Part shown: piece after piece, positions 19,549 to 27,594 of the stretch
Numbering within the stretch: position 1 is the first letter of the stretch
Layout of the letters: each line of letters opens with the position of its first letter
NCBI GenBank assembly: GCA_934555825.1
Contig: CAKTFJ010000003.1
Location: 186,001 to 250,000, forward strand
Length of the DNA stretch: 64,000 nt
Source of the DNA: an uncultured Hyphomicrobium sp.
GTDB taxonomy: Bacteria; Pseudomonadota; Alphaproteobacteria; Rhizobiales; Hyphomicrobiaceae
Direction: 5' to 3'
Notes under the pieces: generated by a model
What the model was told of the DNA's origin: nothing
The model's input: the letters and a program-made list of their open reading frames with translations, nothing else
Databases searched by the model: none
Position numbers and translations under genes: made by a program

Positions 19549-19551
19549 TGC

Positions 19552-19785
19552 CTATTTGAGCAGATAGGGAATTGTGACGGTGACCGCGCCTGTCGGGCAA
19601 TCCGTCTGGCAGGGCATGCAGTACCAGCATTCGTCGTAAGCCATATAGGCCTTCCCGGACGTCTCGCTGATCCGAAGTACGTCGAGAGGGCAGACGTCGA
19701 TGCAGACGGTGCAACCTTTGTCGGCAATGCACTTGTCGTTGTCGATCTCGACCGGGACGATCGAATACGTGGCGGCCAGGGTCAT
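19552..19785 (-). CDS. 2[4Fe-4S] ferredoxin (AprB-like electron carrier)
   Basis: A 77-residue ferredoxin with two complete cluster motifs. The first has Cys19, Cys25, Cys28 and Cys32 (spacing x5, x2, x3, then Pro). The second has Cys53, Cys56, Cys59 and Cys63 (classical CxxCxxCxxxCP). The longer first spacing and the company of an AprA-like flavoprotein suggest an APS-reductase-beta-like partner delivering or accepting electrons at the flavin. It is on the minus strand, 15 bp downstream of the DUF971 gene, and divergent from the flavoprotein. Cytosolic, with no signal peptide. Confidence 0.9.
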   Translation of the reverse strand: MTLAATYSIVPVEIDNDKCIADKGCTVCIDVCPLDVLRISETSGKAYMAYDECWYCMPCQTDCPTGAVTVTIPYLLK

Positions 19786-19800
19786 GAACGTAAAGCACCT

Positions 19801-20103
19801 TCAGTTGCTGAGAAAGTCGTCGAGCTGCGGCCGTCGGATGAGGTCGGCAAGGTATGTCCAAGGGTAGATGCCGAGGGCATGCCCGTCCGAGAAGGCAACG
19901 TTGACGCCATAGATGCCGACGGCCTCTACGGAGCGGATGGACAAGCTCGGCGGCGCCTCACGATCGAGCCCTTGCATCCTGCGAGCGCGACGTTTGGCCG
20001 AAGGACATTCCATCCAGAGCCGCTCCGCGCTGAGCGTGTGCCGGATTCCGTTCCGCGCGACGCAAACGAGACCACTGCCATCGTCCAGAAGTTCGACCTG
20101 CAT
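19801..20103 (-). CDS. DUF971 domain protein
   Basis: A 100-residue protein whose C-terminal two thirds match the DUF971 (gamma-butyrobetaine hydroxylase N-terminal-like) pattern, including YGVNVAFSDGHALGIYPW and the closing YLADL. Such domains occur as small stand-alone proteins near iron-sulfur genes, with unclear function. The ATG at 20103 follows ACGGAG at a spacing of about ten bases; frame stays open upstream to 20439 but would run through the divergent operon. It is first in the short minus-strand operon with the ferredoxin, sharing a 142-bp divergent promoter region with the flavoprotein gene. Confidence 0.8.
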   Translation of the reverse strand: MQVELLDDGSGLVCVARNGIRHTLSAERLWMECPSAKRRARRMQGLDREAPPSLSIRSVEAVGIYGVNVAFSDGHALGIYPWTYLADLIRRPQLDDFLSN

Positions 20104-20169
20104 GCACGACTGGCTCCGTGAAATAGCATGACGATTTTGCGAACGTTGCACTTCGCTGCTGTGCTCTGA

Positions 20170-20183
20170 AGCAATTAGTTGCT
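20170..20183. promoter_or_regulatory. Candidate Crp/Fnr-family operator
   Basis: Perfect inverted repeat AGCAA-TTAG-TTGCT in the 142-bp region between the divergent DUF971 and flavoprotein genes. The five-base arms and four-base spacer have the same geometry as known Crp/Fnr sites, but the half-site sequence differs from the classical FNR or CRP one. The adjacent Crp/Fnr gene is the obvious candidate binder. Inferred from symmetry and position only. Confidence 0.4.
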
Positions 20184-20245
20184 GCCCATCGGCTGCGGCG
20201 CCTGCTTTGTTCGTCAACTCATGGCTCGGATAAAGAGGGCGCCCC

Positions 20246-22018
20246 TTGGCGATTGACCAGCTCATCGACGACGTTTCGGAAGTGTCCTGCGACGTGCTTG
20301 TCCTCGGCGGCGGCACGGCGGGTCCGATGGCCGCGCTCAAGGCGAAGCTGCGCAATCCGAGCGCAAATGTGATCCTGCTCGAAAAAGCTAACGTGAAGCG
20401 TTCGGGTGCAATTGCGATGGGCATGGACGGCTTGAACAACGCCGTCGTGCCGGGTCATGCGACGCCTGAGCAGTATGTCCGAGAGATCACCATCGCGAAC
20501 GACGGCATTGTCGATCAGGCGCCCGTGCTCAAGTATGCGGAGCGGTGCTTCAGCATCATCGAGGAGCTGGATCGGTTCGGCATCAAGTTTCAGAAAACAC
20601 AGAACGGCGATTTTGCCGTCAAGAAGGTTCATCATCTCGGCACGTATGTGCTGCCGATGCCGAATGGCGATACGGTCAAGAGAGCTCTCTATCGCCAACT
20701 CCGTCGTGCGCAACTGCTGATTTCAAACCGCTTCATGGCGACGCGCTTGCTGACCGCGCCTGATGGGAGAATCGCGGGTGCCATAGCGGTCAATACGCGC
20801 AACGGTCAGTTCCTGGTCATCCGCGCCAAAGCTGTCGTGCTGTGCATGGGTGCCGCGGGCCGGCTCGGCTTGCCCGCTTCCGGTTATCTGTTCGGCACCT
20901 ACGAGAACCCAACCAATTCCGGCGATGGCTACGCGATGGCCTATCACGCCGGCGCCAAGCTCGCGAACCTCGAGTGCTTTCAAATAAATCCGCTGATCAA
21001 GGACTACAACGGCCCCGCCTGCGCCTATGTCGCCGGACCGTTCGGCGCGTACACGGCGAACAACGAAGGCCACCGCTTCATCAACTGCGATTACTGGTCC
21101 GGACAGATGATGCTGGAATTCTACAACGAGCTGCAATCGGGAAAAGGGCCCGTGTTTTTGAAGCTCAATCACCTTCACGAAAGCACGATCTCGGAGATCG
21201 AGGACATTCTGCACAAAGTCGAGCGGCCCTCGCGCGGGCAGTTCCATGCACAGCGCCGGACCGACTATCGCGCGCAAATGATCGAGATGCATATCTCGGA
21301 GATCGGTTTCTGTTCGGGCCACAGCGCGTCAGGTGTTTTCGTCGATGAGTTCGCCCGCACGACGGTGCCCGGTCTCTACGCGGCCGGCGACATGGCCAGC
21401 GTACCGCATAGCTACATGCTCGGTGCGTTCACCAACGGCGCGATCGCGGGTGAGGATGCCGTGGACTACGCCGCGGCCGTCGATCTTGCGCCTATCGAGC
21501 GCGACGAGATCGAGCACGAGAAAACGCGAGTGCTTGCGCCGACGAAGCGCGAGAAAGGCGTTCCGCCAAATCAGATCGAATACAAGACGCGGCGGCTCGT
21601 GAACGATTACCTCCAGCCGCCGAAAGTCCCGAGGAAGTACGAGCTAGCCCAACAGCGTTTCGCGGAAGTTCGGGAGGATCTGGAACAAGGCATGATCGCT
21701 CGGAACGCGCATGAACTGATGCGCGCGCTTGAAGCTGCCTCCATCCTGGATTGTGCGGACATGGCGGCAGCGGCCTCTCTTTTTCGCGCTGAGAGCCGCT
21801 GGGGCCTCTATCACTTGCGGACCGACTATCCCGAGCGGAACGACGCAGACTGGTTTTGTCACACGCTGCTCGGCAAGAGCGAGGGGCGCATGACCGTCGA
21901 GAAGAGGGCGGTGCAACCCTATGTCGTGCCGATCGCGGATGAGGAAAAGGATCTCTATTACGACCAGCGAATGCGCCCCGCGCAGCATGCCCGAGATCTC
22001 GAGAGGGCTGCACCATGA
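20246..22018 (+). CDS. AprA/fumarate-reductase-like FAD flavoprotein
   Basis: A 590-residue flavoprotein of the fumarate reductase/succinate dehydrogenase superfamily. The N-terminal FAD motif is VLGGGTAGPMAAL. The segment KRSGAIAMGMDGLNNAV closely resembles the alpha subunit of APS reductase, and GLYAAGDMASVPH is the second FAD contact. The C-terminal third is helical. With the divergent ferredoxin it could form an AprBA-like oxidoreductase; the true substrate is unknown. The start is TTG at 20246, preceded by AGAGG at a suitable distance; no in-frame ATG fits. The stop overlaps the HEAT gene (ATGA), beginning a coupled run of six genes. Confidence 0.87.
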   Translation: MAIDQLIDDVSEVSCDVLVLGGGTAGPMAALKAKLRNPSANVILLEKANVKRSGAIAMGMDGLNNAVVPGHATPEQYVREITIANDGIVDQAPVLKYAERCFSIIEELDRFGIKFQKTQNGDFAVKKVHHLGTYVLPMPNGDTVKRALYRQLRRAQLLISNRFMATRLLTAPDGRIAGAIAVNTRNGQFLVIRAKAVVLCMGAAGRLGLPASGYLFGTYENPTNSGDGYAMAYHAGAKLANLECFQINPLIKDYNGPACAYVAGPFGAYTANNEGHRFINCDYWSGQMMLEFYNELQSGKGPVFLKLNHLHESTISEIEDILHKVERPSRGQFHAQRRTDYRAQMIEMHISEIGFCSGHSASGVFVDEFARTTVPGLYAAGDMASVPHSYMLGAFTNGAIAGEDAVDYAAAVDLAPIERDEIEHEKTRVLAPTKREKGVPPNQIEYKTRRLVNDYLQPPKVPRKYELAQQRFAEVREDLEQGMIARNAHELMRALEAASILDCADMAAAASLFRAESRWGLYHLRTDYPERNDADWFCHTLLGKSEGRMTVEKRAVQPYVVPIADEEKDLYYDQRMRPAQHARDLERAAP

Positions 22019-22974
22019 CTTCGGGCGTCTTCGAAGATTTCACGGACCTGGAAGCACTCGAACGCGAAGCATCTTCGCCCGATCCGCAACGACGGCGGAT
22101 TGCCGTGCTCTCTGCCGTCGACAGCGGCGAACCGAGCGCGTTGCTCCTGCTCTGTGGGCTTGTCGGGGACACAGACCCGCATGTGCGGCGGCAGGTGGCG
22201 CTTGCGCTCGGAACCTTCGATGGGGTCGAGGCTGCGGATGGACTGGTGCACCTGCTGCGTGACGACGATCCCGTCGTCGCGTCCGCTGCGGCCCAGAGCC
22301 TTGCCGAACTCAAAGATACCGGCGCCGCGCCGGTCATCATCGGCGCGCTCGACGATCCCAGGCCCTTCGTGCGCGCATCGTTGCTGTGCGGTCTCAAGGA
22401 GCTGCGCGCGCCGGGCTCTTGGCCTGCCGCCCTCGAAGCGCTGCAAGATGACGACGCATCAGTGCGCGTGCAGGCCGTGGCTGTCATCGGCTATCTGAAG
22501 CGGGAAGAGGCCGTCCCCGCGCTACGCGCCGCGGCGCGCGATGAAGTGCTCGCCGTGCGCCGAGCTGCGATCAGCGCGCTGGTCTTCTCGAGCGCGGCCG
22601 GTGCGGTCGAAACCATCGTCGGCGGCTTGCAGGATCCCGAATGGCTCGTGCGCGAGAGTGCCGCGGAGGCGGTTGGATCGGCCCAGGGAAGCGTAGATAC
22701 GCGGCCGCTGCTTCAAGCGCTCGACGATGCGTACTGGCAGGTGCGGCTCAAGGCGGTGCGCAGCCTTGGCCTGCTCGAGTGCGGCGATGCTGCGGGACGC
22801 ATCGCAGAAAGCCTCAGACACCCTGAACCGAACTTGCGCAAGGAAGCGGCCGCGGCGCTGGGACGGCTCGCGCGGCCGGAAACGCGCGCTGATCTCGAAA
22901 GGTCAGCCGCCGACCCTGATGCGGATGTGCGCAAAAACGTCCACTTGGCTCTGGCGCGCATCGAGGCGGCCTGA
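22015..22974 (+). CDS. HEAT-repeat protein
   Basis: A 319-residue soluble protein built almost wholly of HEAT/PBS-lyase-type repeats of about 31 residues. Recurring elements such as DPHVRRQVALALG, DPEWLVRESAAEAVG and EPNLRKEAAAALG show roughly eight to nine units. It has no catalytic motif and probably acts as a scaffold or assembly factor for the flavoprotein or ferredoxin. Its ATG overlaps the flavoprotein stop by four bases, so production is likely matched to that enzyme. Related repeat proteins act as lyases or chaperones for bound chromophores or clusters, but nothing specific is shown here. Confidence 0.88.
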   Translation: MTSGVFEDFTDLEALEREASSPDPQRRRIAVLSAVDSGEPSALLLLCGLVGDTDPHVRRQVALALGTFDGVEAADGLVHLLRDDDPVVASAAAQSLAELKDTGAAPVIIGALDDPRPFVRASLLCGLKELRAPGSWPAALEALQDDDASVRVQAVAVIGYLKREEAVPALRAAARDEVLAVRRAAISALVFSSAAGAVETIVGGLQDPEWLVRESAAEAVGSAQGSVDTRPLLQALDDAYWQVRLKAVRSLGLLECGDAAGRIAESLRHPEPNLRKEAAAALGRLARPETRADLERSAADPDADVRKNVHLALARIEAA

Positions 22975-23005
22975 CCCAAAGCAAATCTCGATGGGGAACA
23001 CCAGA

Positions 23006-24184
23006 ATGACGCGTGATGTTGAGCGCGACGAAGAAGCAGAGACCTTGCACCTGTGGGTTTTCTCGGACGCGCATGTCGCGACGGATCGCGCGGTATCCGC
23101 AGCCATTCGCAACGGCATGGGGTTCATCCCGCCTGCGGGATATCCAGAAAGCCTCGCCAATGCGCTGCGCCAGTCAGAGGAGGGCGGAGAGCTCGGCGGT
23201 CCTCCCTTCCGGTGGGATCTCGCCCTTGATCTTGGCGACAATGCGGGCCTCTGGGATTTGCCGGATGACGAGCAGGGCAAGGAGGTCGTCCGCCAGCTTG
23301 GCGTTCTGAAACACCATCATAGGGAGCAGATCTACCCTGTAGCAGGCAATCACGATGCCTCGCCCGGTGCCGCGCCATCGAGCCAGGGAAAGCCGGCCAA
23401 CTGGTGGTTCCGCAAATGGGTTGATCCGGTGGGCGAGCATCCCGAAACGTCCGGCGTCGATCCAAGCCGCCGGCCCTATCCCGTGGAGGGAACGTGGGAG
23501 CGCTACAGCTTCAACGTGGGCAACATCACGTTTCTTATGATGAGCGACCGCAACGATCTTCCTTATCCCGTCGGACGGCAGGAGTTCGGCGGCGGATCTC
23601 CGGCGGGCGCCGTCACGCGTGAGACTTGGGAATGGTGGGTCGAAAAAGTCGAAGCGGCGCGTGACGGGATTGTCATCAGCGCCCACCATCACATGCTGCG
23701 CGAAACGACCGTGGCGTCCGGCGATTTCGAAGGAGTGTCGCGCTATCCTGACGGACGCTATCGCCATGGCCGATATCATGGCGTCGACGGGGTCCCGGAA
23801 GGTGCCTCTTATCTCTACTTCGTCGACGACGAGGGGAAGGCGCAGAAGTTTGAGCGCTACCTCGATGAGCACCCTGGGGCGGTGGATCTTTGGATCGGCG
23901 GGCACACGCATACATATCCCGACGACGTCGTAAGCGGGCGCAGCCACGTTGAGCGGAAATGGGGAACCAACTTCGTCAATTGCGCACAGCTTTCGAAGTA
24001 CCATTCGTTCGTCACGTGTCCGCCGATGAGCCGCCACTTCACCTTCACCGCCGGATCGGGCCTCGTGCGCGTGCGCTGTTACCTGCACGACGATAGCTAC
24101 GCGCCGCAAGGCTGGTACGCACCGGCTGAGCGCGTCATCGAACTCAGCACGGCGTTCCGGCTGGCGCCGGACCGCGGATCGTGA
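23006..24184 (+). CDS. Calcineurin-like metallophosphoesterase
   Basis: A 392-residue metallophosphoesterase with the five family motifs in order: FSDAHVA (D-x-H), LDLGDNAG (GD), AGNHDA (GNHD), SAHHHM (H) and GGHTHTYP (GHxH). It should bind two metal ions and cleave a phosphomono- or diester. No signal peptide, so cytosolic. GGGGA eight bases upstream favours the ATG at 23006; an ATG at 22991 is in frame. Its stop overlaps the ABC ATPase GTG. An esterase inside a sulfonate-type importer operon is unusual and suggests that the imported compound or an intermediate carries phosphate, or that the enzyme makes a signalling or nucleotide product. That is inference. Confidence 0.85.
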   Translation: MTRDVERDEEAETLHLWVFSDAHVATDRAVSAAIRNGMGFIPPAGYPESLANALRQSEEGGELGGPPFRWDLALDLGDNAGLWDLPDDEQGKEVVRQLGVLKHHHREQIYPVAGNHDASPGAAPSSQGKPANWWFRKWVDPVGEHPETSGVDPSRRPYPVEGTWERYSFNVGNITFLMMSDRNDLPYPVGRQEFGGGSPAGAVTRETWEWWVEKVEAARDGIVISAHHHMLRETTVASGDFEGVSRYPDGRYRHGRYHGVDGVPEGASYLYFVDDEGKAQKFERYLDEHPGAVDLWIGGHTHTYPDDVVSGRSHVERKWGTNFVNCAQLSKYHSFVTCPPMSRHFTFTAGSGLVRVRCYLHDDSYAPQGWYAPAERVIELSTAFRLAPDRGS

Positions 24185-25107
24185 GAGAGGCGGATCAGCA
24201 GATGCAATCGATTGCCGCTTCCGATTTCCGCGCCGGAATGCCACCTAAGCCTATCGGTGCGCCGCGGGACGTGAAGGCCTCCGATACAGGTTCTGAGGTT
24301 GCCGCGAGATCCGTTAGCGCGGCGCCGCGCGAGGTGTTGACGTTCACCACACGCCTCGCGCTCGATCGCGTCTCCGTGCAGTTTCGCGGCCGCCCGCTCC
24401 CCGCCGTCGAGGACATATCGCTCGATGTCGCGGCTGGTGAATTCGTCGCCCTTCTCGGTCCAAGCGGCTGCGGAAAGTCGACGCTCCTGAATGTCTTCGC
24501 TGGATTTGTTGCGCCGACTAAGGGCGAGGTTCGGCTCGAAGGAGAGCGTCTGCGGGGCCCGTCGGCCAAATGCGGCGTCGTCTTTCAAAAACACTCGCTT
24601 TTTCCCTGGAAAACGGTTCTCGAAAACGTTGCGTTCGGCCCGCGTCGGCTTGGAATGCCCGATCCCAAAGGCGTCGCTCGTTCGCTACTCGAAACCGTGG
24701 GCTTGGCGGACGTCGCCAACGCGTGGCCGTCCAGCCTGTCGGGTGGCATGCAGCAACGCGTCGGCATTGCACGCGCCCTGGCCACGCGCCCGCCGGTTCT
24801 GCTCATGGATGAACCGTTCGGCGCGCTCGACGCGCAAACACGCGCGCTGATGCAGGAGGAGCTGCTTTCCATCTGGGACAAGCTCAAGCCCACCGTGGTC
24901 TTCGTGACTCACGACATCGAAGAAGCGATCTTTCTCGCCGACCGCGTGGTGGTCATGCAGGCACTTCCCGGCCGCATTGCCCGCGAGTTCGACGTTCCGT
25001 TCGCGCGACCGCGCGCGCCGGAGATCATGGACGCGCCGGAATTCATCGAACTCCGGCGCGAGATCACGGACATTATCCGTGTCGAAGCAAGAAAGTCCTT
25101 CAAATGA
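24181..25107 (+). CDS. ABC transporter ATP-binding protein (sulfonate/nitrate/taurine type)
   Basis: A 308-residue ATPase of the SsuB/TauB/NrtD group. Walker A is GPSGCGKST, the Q-loop VFQKHSLFPWKTV, the signature LSGGMQQR, Walker B LLMDEPFGALD and the switch histidine VTHDIEEA. An unusual 60-residue N-terminal tail precedes the nucleotide domain. The GTG at 24181 overlaps the esterase stop; an ATG at 24202 would shorten the tail by seven residues. It energises import through the permease encoded next, with which it overlaps by four bases. Ligand class is inferred from family, not shown. Confidence 0.92.
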   Translation: MREADQQMQSIAASDFRAGMPPKPIGAPRDVKASDTGSEVAARSVSAAPREVLTFTTRLALDRVSVQFRGRPLPAVEDISLDVAAGEFVALLGPSGCGKSTLLNVFAGFVAPTKGEVRLEGERLRGPSAKCGVVFQKHSLFPWKTVLENVAFGPRRLGMPDPKGVARSLLETVGLADVANAWPSSLSGGMQQRVGIARALATRPPVLLMDEPFGALDAQTRALMQEELLSIWDKLKPTVVFVTHDIEEAIFLADRVVVMQALPGRIAREFDVPFARPRAPEIMDAPEFIELRREITDIIRVEARKSFK

Positions 25108-25898
25108 TCGCGCGCCGCTCGCACATCCGGCGGCTACGGACCGCGGTGGCACCAATTGCGCTCGGCGCGTTGGGCCTCAGCATCTTTATCGGACTGTGGA
25201 CGTCGGCAGCCCTCAGTCTCGGCAAGCCGGTGCTCTTGCCTTCGCCATGGGCGGTGTTTCAGAGCTACGGGGATTTGATCGCCGACGGCTCGTTGTTCAA
25301 GGACATCCAGGCCAGCATCAAGCGCGTGTTCATCGGATTTTCGACGGCTGCCGTCATCTCCGTTCCGCTTGCGCTTGTGCTGGCCTATTCGCGCGTGCTC
25401 CGCGGCCTTGTCATGCCGCTTATCGCGCTGATCCGGCCCATTCCGCCGATCGCTTGGATTCCGCTCGCCATCCTCTGGATGGGACTTGGCGATCCGCCAA
25501 GCTTCTTCATCACGGCGATCGCTGCGTTCTTCCCGATCTTTCTGAATTCCTTTGCTGGCGGCACATCGCTCAAGGAGGAGCACGTCAACGCGGCGCGCTC
25601 GCTTGGCGCGGGCCCCGCCGCGTTGCTCGCGACGGTGATGCTGCCGTCGGCGCTGCCGATGATCGCGACGGGGCTTCGCATCGGTCTAGGGCAGGCTTGG
25701 ATGGCCGTCGTGACCGCGGAGCTGATCGCCGCCCAGTCCGGGCTTGGATACATGATCCAGATCAGCCGCCTCAGCCTCGAAACATCCCGCGTCCTCGTCG
25801 GCATGACCGTCATCGGGCTTCTTGGAGCCTTGATGATAGGCCTGCTCGGCATTCTAGAGCGCCGCGTGATCGTGCCTTGGAACCACCCCGCCAAATGA
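25104..25898 (+). CDS. ABC transporter permease (SsuC/TauC type)
   Basis: A 264-residue inner-membrane permease with six predicted helices of the binding-protein-dependent type. The cytoplasmic coupling loop is seen as VNAARSLGAGPAALLATVMLPSA cut around residues 160-182, the EAA-like site that contacts the ATPase. The family stretch RPIPPIAWIPLAILWMG precedes it. The ATG overlaps the ATPase stop, and the binding-protein gene begins 12 bp after its own stop. It forms the membrane channel of the importer. Substrate is unknown; this permease family carries sulfonates, taurine, nitrate, pyrimidine precursors and related small anions or heterocycles. Confidence 0.92.
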   Translation: MIARRSHIRRLRTAVAPIALGALGLSIFIGLWTSAALSLGKPVLLPSPWAVFQSYGDLIADGSLFKDIQASIKRVFIGFSTAAVISVPLALVLAYSRVLRGLVMPLIALIRPIPPIAWIPLAILWMGLGDPPSFFITAIAAFFPIFLNSFAGGTSLKEEHVNAARSLGAGPAALLATVMLPSALPMIATGLRIGLGQAWMAVVTAELIAAQSGLGYMIQISRLSLETSRVLVGMTVIGLLGALMIGLLGILERRVIVPWNHPAK

Positions 25899-25909
25899 AA
25901 GGAACTGCC

Positions 25910-26851
25910 ATGCTAAGACTTCAACGTGGCTTGCGACTGCTGGCAATCGGGCTTGCCTTTACGGTGACGTCGCACGCGGTTGCCGACGACGCGACCCTCC
26001 GCCTCGGCTATCCCTCGGGCATGAACGGTCAAGTGCCGGTCGTGCTGCAGAAGACCGGGATTGCCGAGACGCATAATCTCAAGGTCGAGTTCCACGCGTT
26101 TCAGTACGGACCTCCGATGATGGAGGGTCTCGTTTCAGGGCAGCTCGACGCCGTCGTGACAAGCTTCCTGCCGCCGTTGTCCTTGTCCGCACGAGCGCCT
26201 GGCACCGTTAAATTTATTGCAACGCTCGGCCAGTCCAGCCATTCGCTCCTCGTGCCGAAGACGAGTGCGGCAACGGCACTTTCCGATCTCAAGGGCCAGA
26301 AGATCGGTGTCTCCTTCAACTCGGAATCGCATCTCGATCTTCTTCTGGCATTGAAAGATCTCAGTCTCGATCCAGCCAAGGACGTCGAGCTTGTCAATCT
26401 GCAGCCGAACGAACTTCCCGCAGCCCTGGAAAAGGAGCTGGTTGCCGGTGTGATCATTCGTCAGCCTCAAACTCTGAGGCTCGAAGAAAGCCTCGGGGCC
26501 AAGCGCCTTCAGACGTGGCCGTTCCGTTTCACCTCGATCGTGCGCACCGAGTATCTCGAAAAGAACCCGGACGCCGTGAAGCGTTATGTCGAAGCGCTGA
26601 AGGACACGGTGCACTACATCGCGACCAATCCCGATCAGTCCGCGACGTGGTTTGCGGAAGCTCTGCGTATCGATCCCCAGGTTGTGAAGAAGCTCGCGAC
26701 CGAGAACCCGCTGTACGGTGTAACGTCGCGGGACGAGATCAACATCGAAATCGGCGACGAGTTTAAGAAAGAGCTCGCCGAACGTCTCAAGGCAGCTCTG
26801 GAATACAACATCGTCAAATCTGATGTCGAAGCCGCCTCGCTCACGCAGTAG
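25910..26851 (+). CDS. ABC transporter substrate-binding protein (NMT1/SsuA-like)
   Basis: A 313-residue periplasmic binding protein with a Sec signal peptide ending near SHAVADD. The mature protein begins with ATLRLGYPSGMNGQ, the first strand typical of SsuA/TauA/NMT1 proteins, and has MMEGLVSGQLDAVVTS. AAAGGA at 25898-25903 is six bases before the ATG at 25910, so the in-frame ATG at 25895 is not preferred. It is the last gene of the coupled run, followed by a hairpin. The ligand pocket cannot be assigned by eye; the protein is somewhat short and divergent compared with characterised sulfonate binders. Confidence 0.9.
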   Translation: MLRLQRGLRLLAIGLAFTVTSHAVADDATLRLGYPSGMNGQVPVVLQKTGIAETHNLKVEFHAFQYGPPMMEGLVSGQLDAVVTSFLPPLSLSARAPGTVKFIATLGQSSHSLLVPKTSAATALSDLKGQKIGVSFNSESHLDLLLALKDLSLDPAKDVELVNLQPNELPAALEKELVAGVIIRQPQTLRLEESLGAKRLQTWPFRFTSIVRTEYLEKNPDAVKRYVEALKDTVHYIATNPDQSATWFAEALRIDPQVVKKLATENPLYGVTSRDEINIEIGDEFKKELAERLKAALEYNIVKSDVEAASLTQ

Positions 26852-26867
26852 CCGGGCGGAGGGAGCG

Positions 26868-26906
26868 GAGGACCGATCGCTGAGTAGTGGATCGGTTCTC
26901 CCCTTT
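26868..26906 (+). terminator. Probable terminator after the importer operon
   Basis: Inverted repeat GAGGACCGATC (26868-26878) and GATCGGTTCTC (26890-26900) with one G-T pair and an 11-base loop, followed by CCCCTTT. The U-tract is weak, but the position directly after the last gene of a long operon supports a terminator. Confidence 0.45.
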
Positions 26907-27076
26907 GGCGCGCAATGGCCGTCACGAGGGCGTGGTTGTTCGTCTATCTAGAAAGGAGTCCGGGCAAAGCCGATCGCCCGCTATCGACAAACGTTCGTGA
27001 GACGGGCATTCTTTGCAGATAACAACTGCGTGTTCTCAAGGAAATCACGTCTAAGTTTATCCGCACGTTGTGGAAT

Positions 27077-27427
27077 ATGGAGATGCCGCAACCGATCAGC
27101 TACGTATGCAGGGCTCTCATTGAAGGCCGCCGGACTCGCGCTCTGCTGAGATTCACCGAACACTTTGGAAACTGGATCCAAGGGACTGTCACTCTTTCCG
27201 ACGAGCATGTGCGTTTCTCGATCGCCCGCTCGAACGCTCTTCTCCAAGAGGACGGGACGGATCTGGTTATTCCCTACCAAGAAGTGACGGCTTGCACGCT
27301 GGGGCGACTGGCTTACGTTCTAAAAACTGTCGATCTTGAGACAACTCAATACGGGCTTGTGCGCTTTCGCTGCCTGTTCGCCTGGAATGAGCGACTGCTA
27401 GCGGAATTGCAGAACCGGATGGGGTGA
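27077..27427 (+). CDS. Hypothetical protein, 116 residues
   Basis: I do not recognise this gene. The product is soluble, with alternating beta-strand patterns (GTVTLSDEHVRFSI, TDLVIPYQEVTACTLG) and a basic early stretch (GRRTRALLRF), loosely like a small PH/GRAM-type fold; that likeness is weak. Starts at ATG 27077 or ATG 27083 are both possible and neither has a clear ribosome site. It lies alone between the importer operon and the pentapeptide gene, next to the integrase remnant, so it may be island cargo. About 225 bp upstream hold only the terminator listed above. Confidence 0.5.
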   Translation: MEMPQPISYVCRALIEGRRTRALLRFTEHFGNWIQGTVTLSDEHVRFSIARSNALLQEDGTDLVIPYQEVTACTLGRLAYVLKTVDLETTQYGLVRFRCLFAWNERLLAELQNRMG

Positions 27428-27594
27428 CTCTCCGTCGTCAGGATTTTCAGAACAGTGAGGCTGCGGACCCCTCGACGATGCAATCAACGTCGCCTGATTT
27501 TCCACCGGCGTGATCCGGACAAGCTCGTCCGACACCCACCACAATAGTGAACTCAGCATGATGGAGCCGAGCTGCTGGCGCAAATTTGCTGCGC

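Noticed and set aside
22727..23005. Upstream extension of the metallophosphoesterase
   Set aside because: It overlaps the HEAT-repeat gene in another frame; the ATG at 23006 has a ribosome site and fits the domain start.
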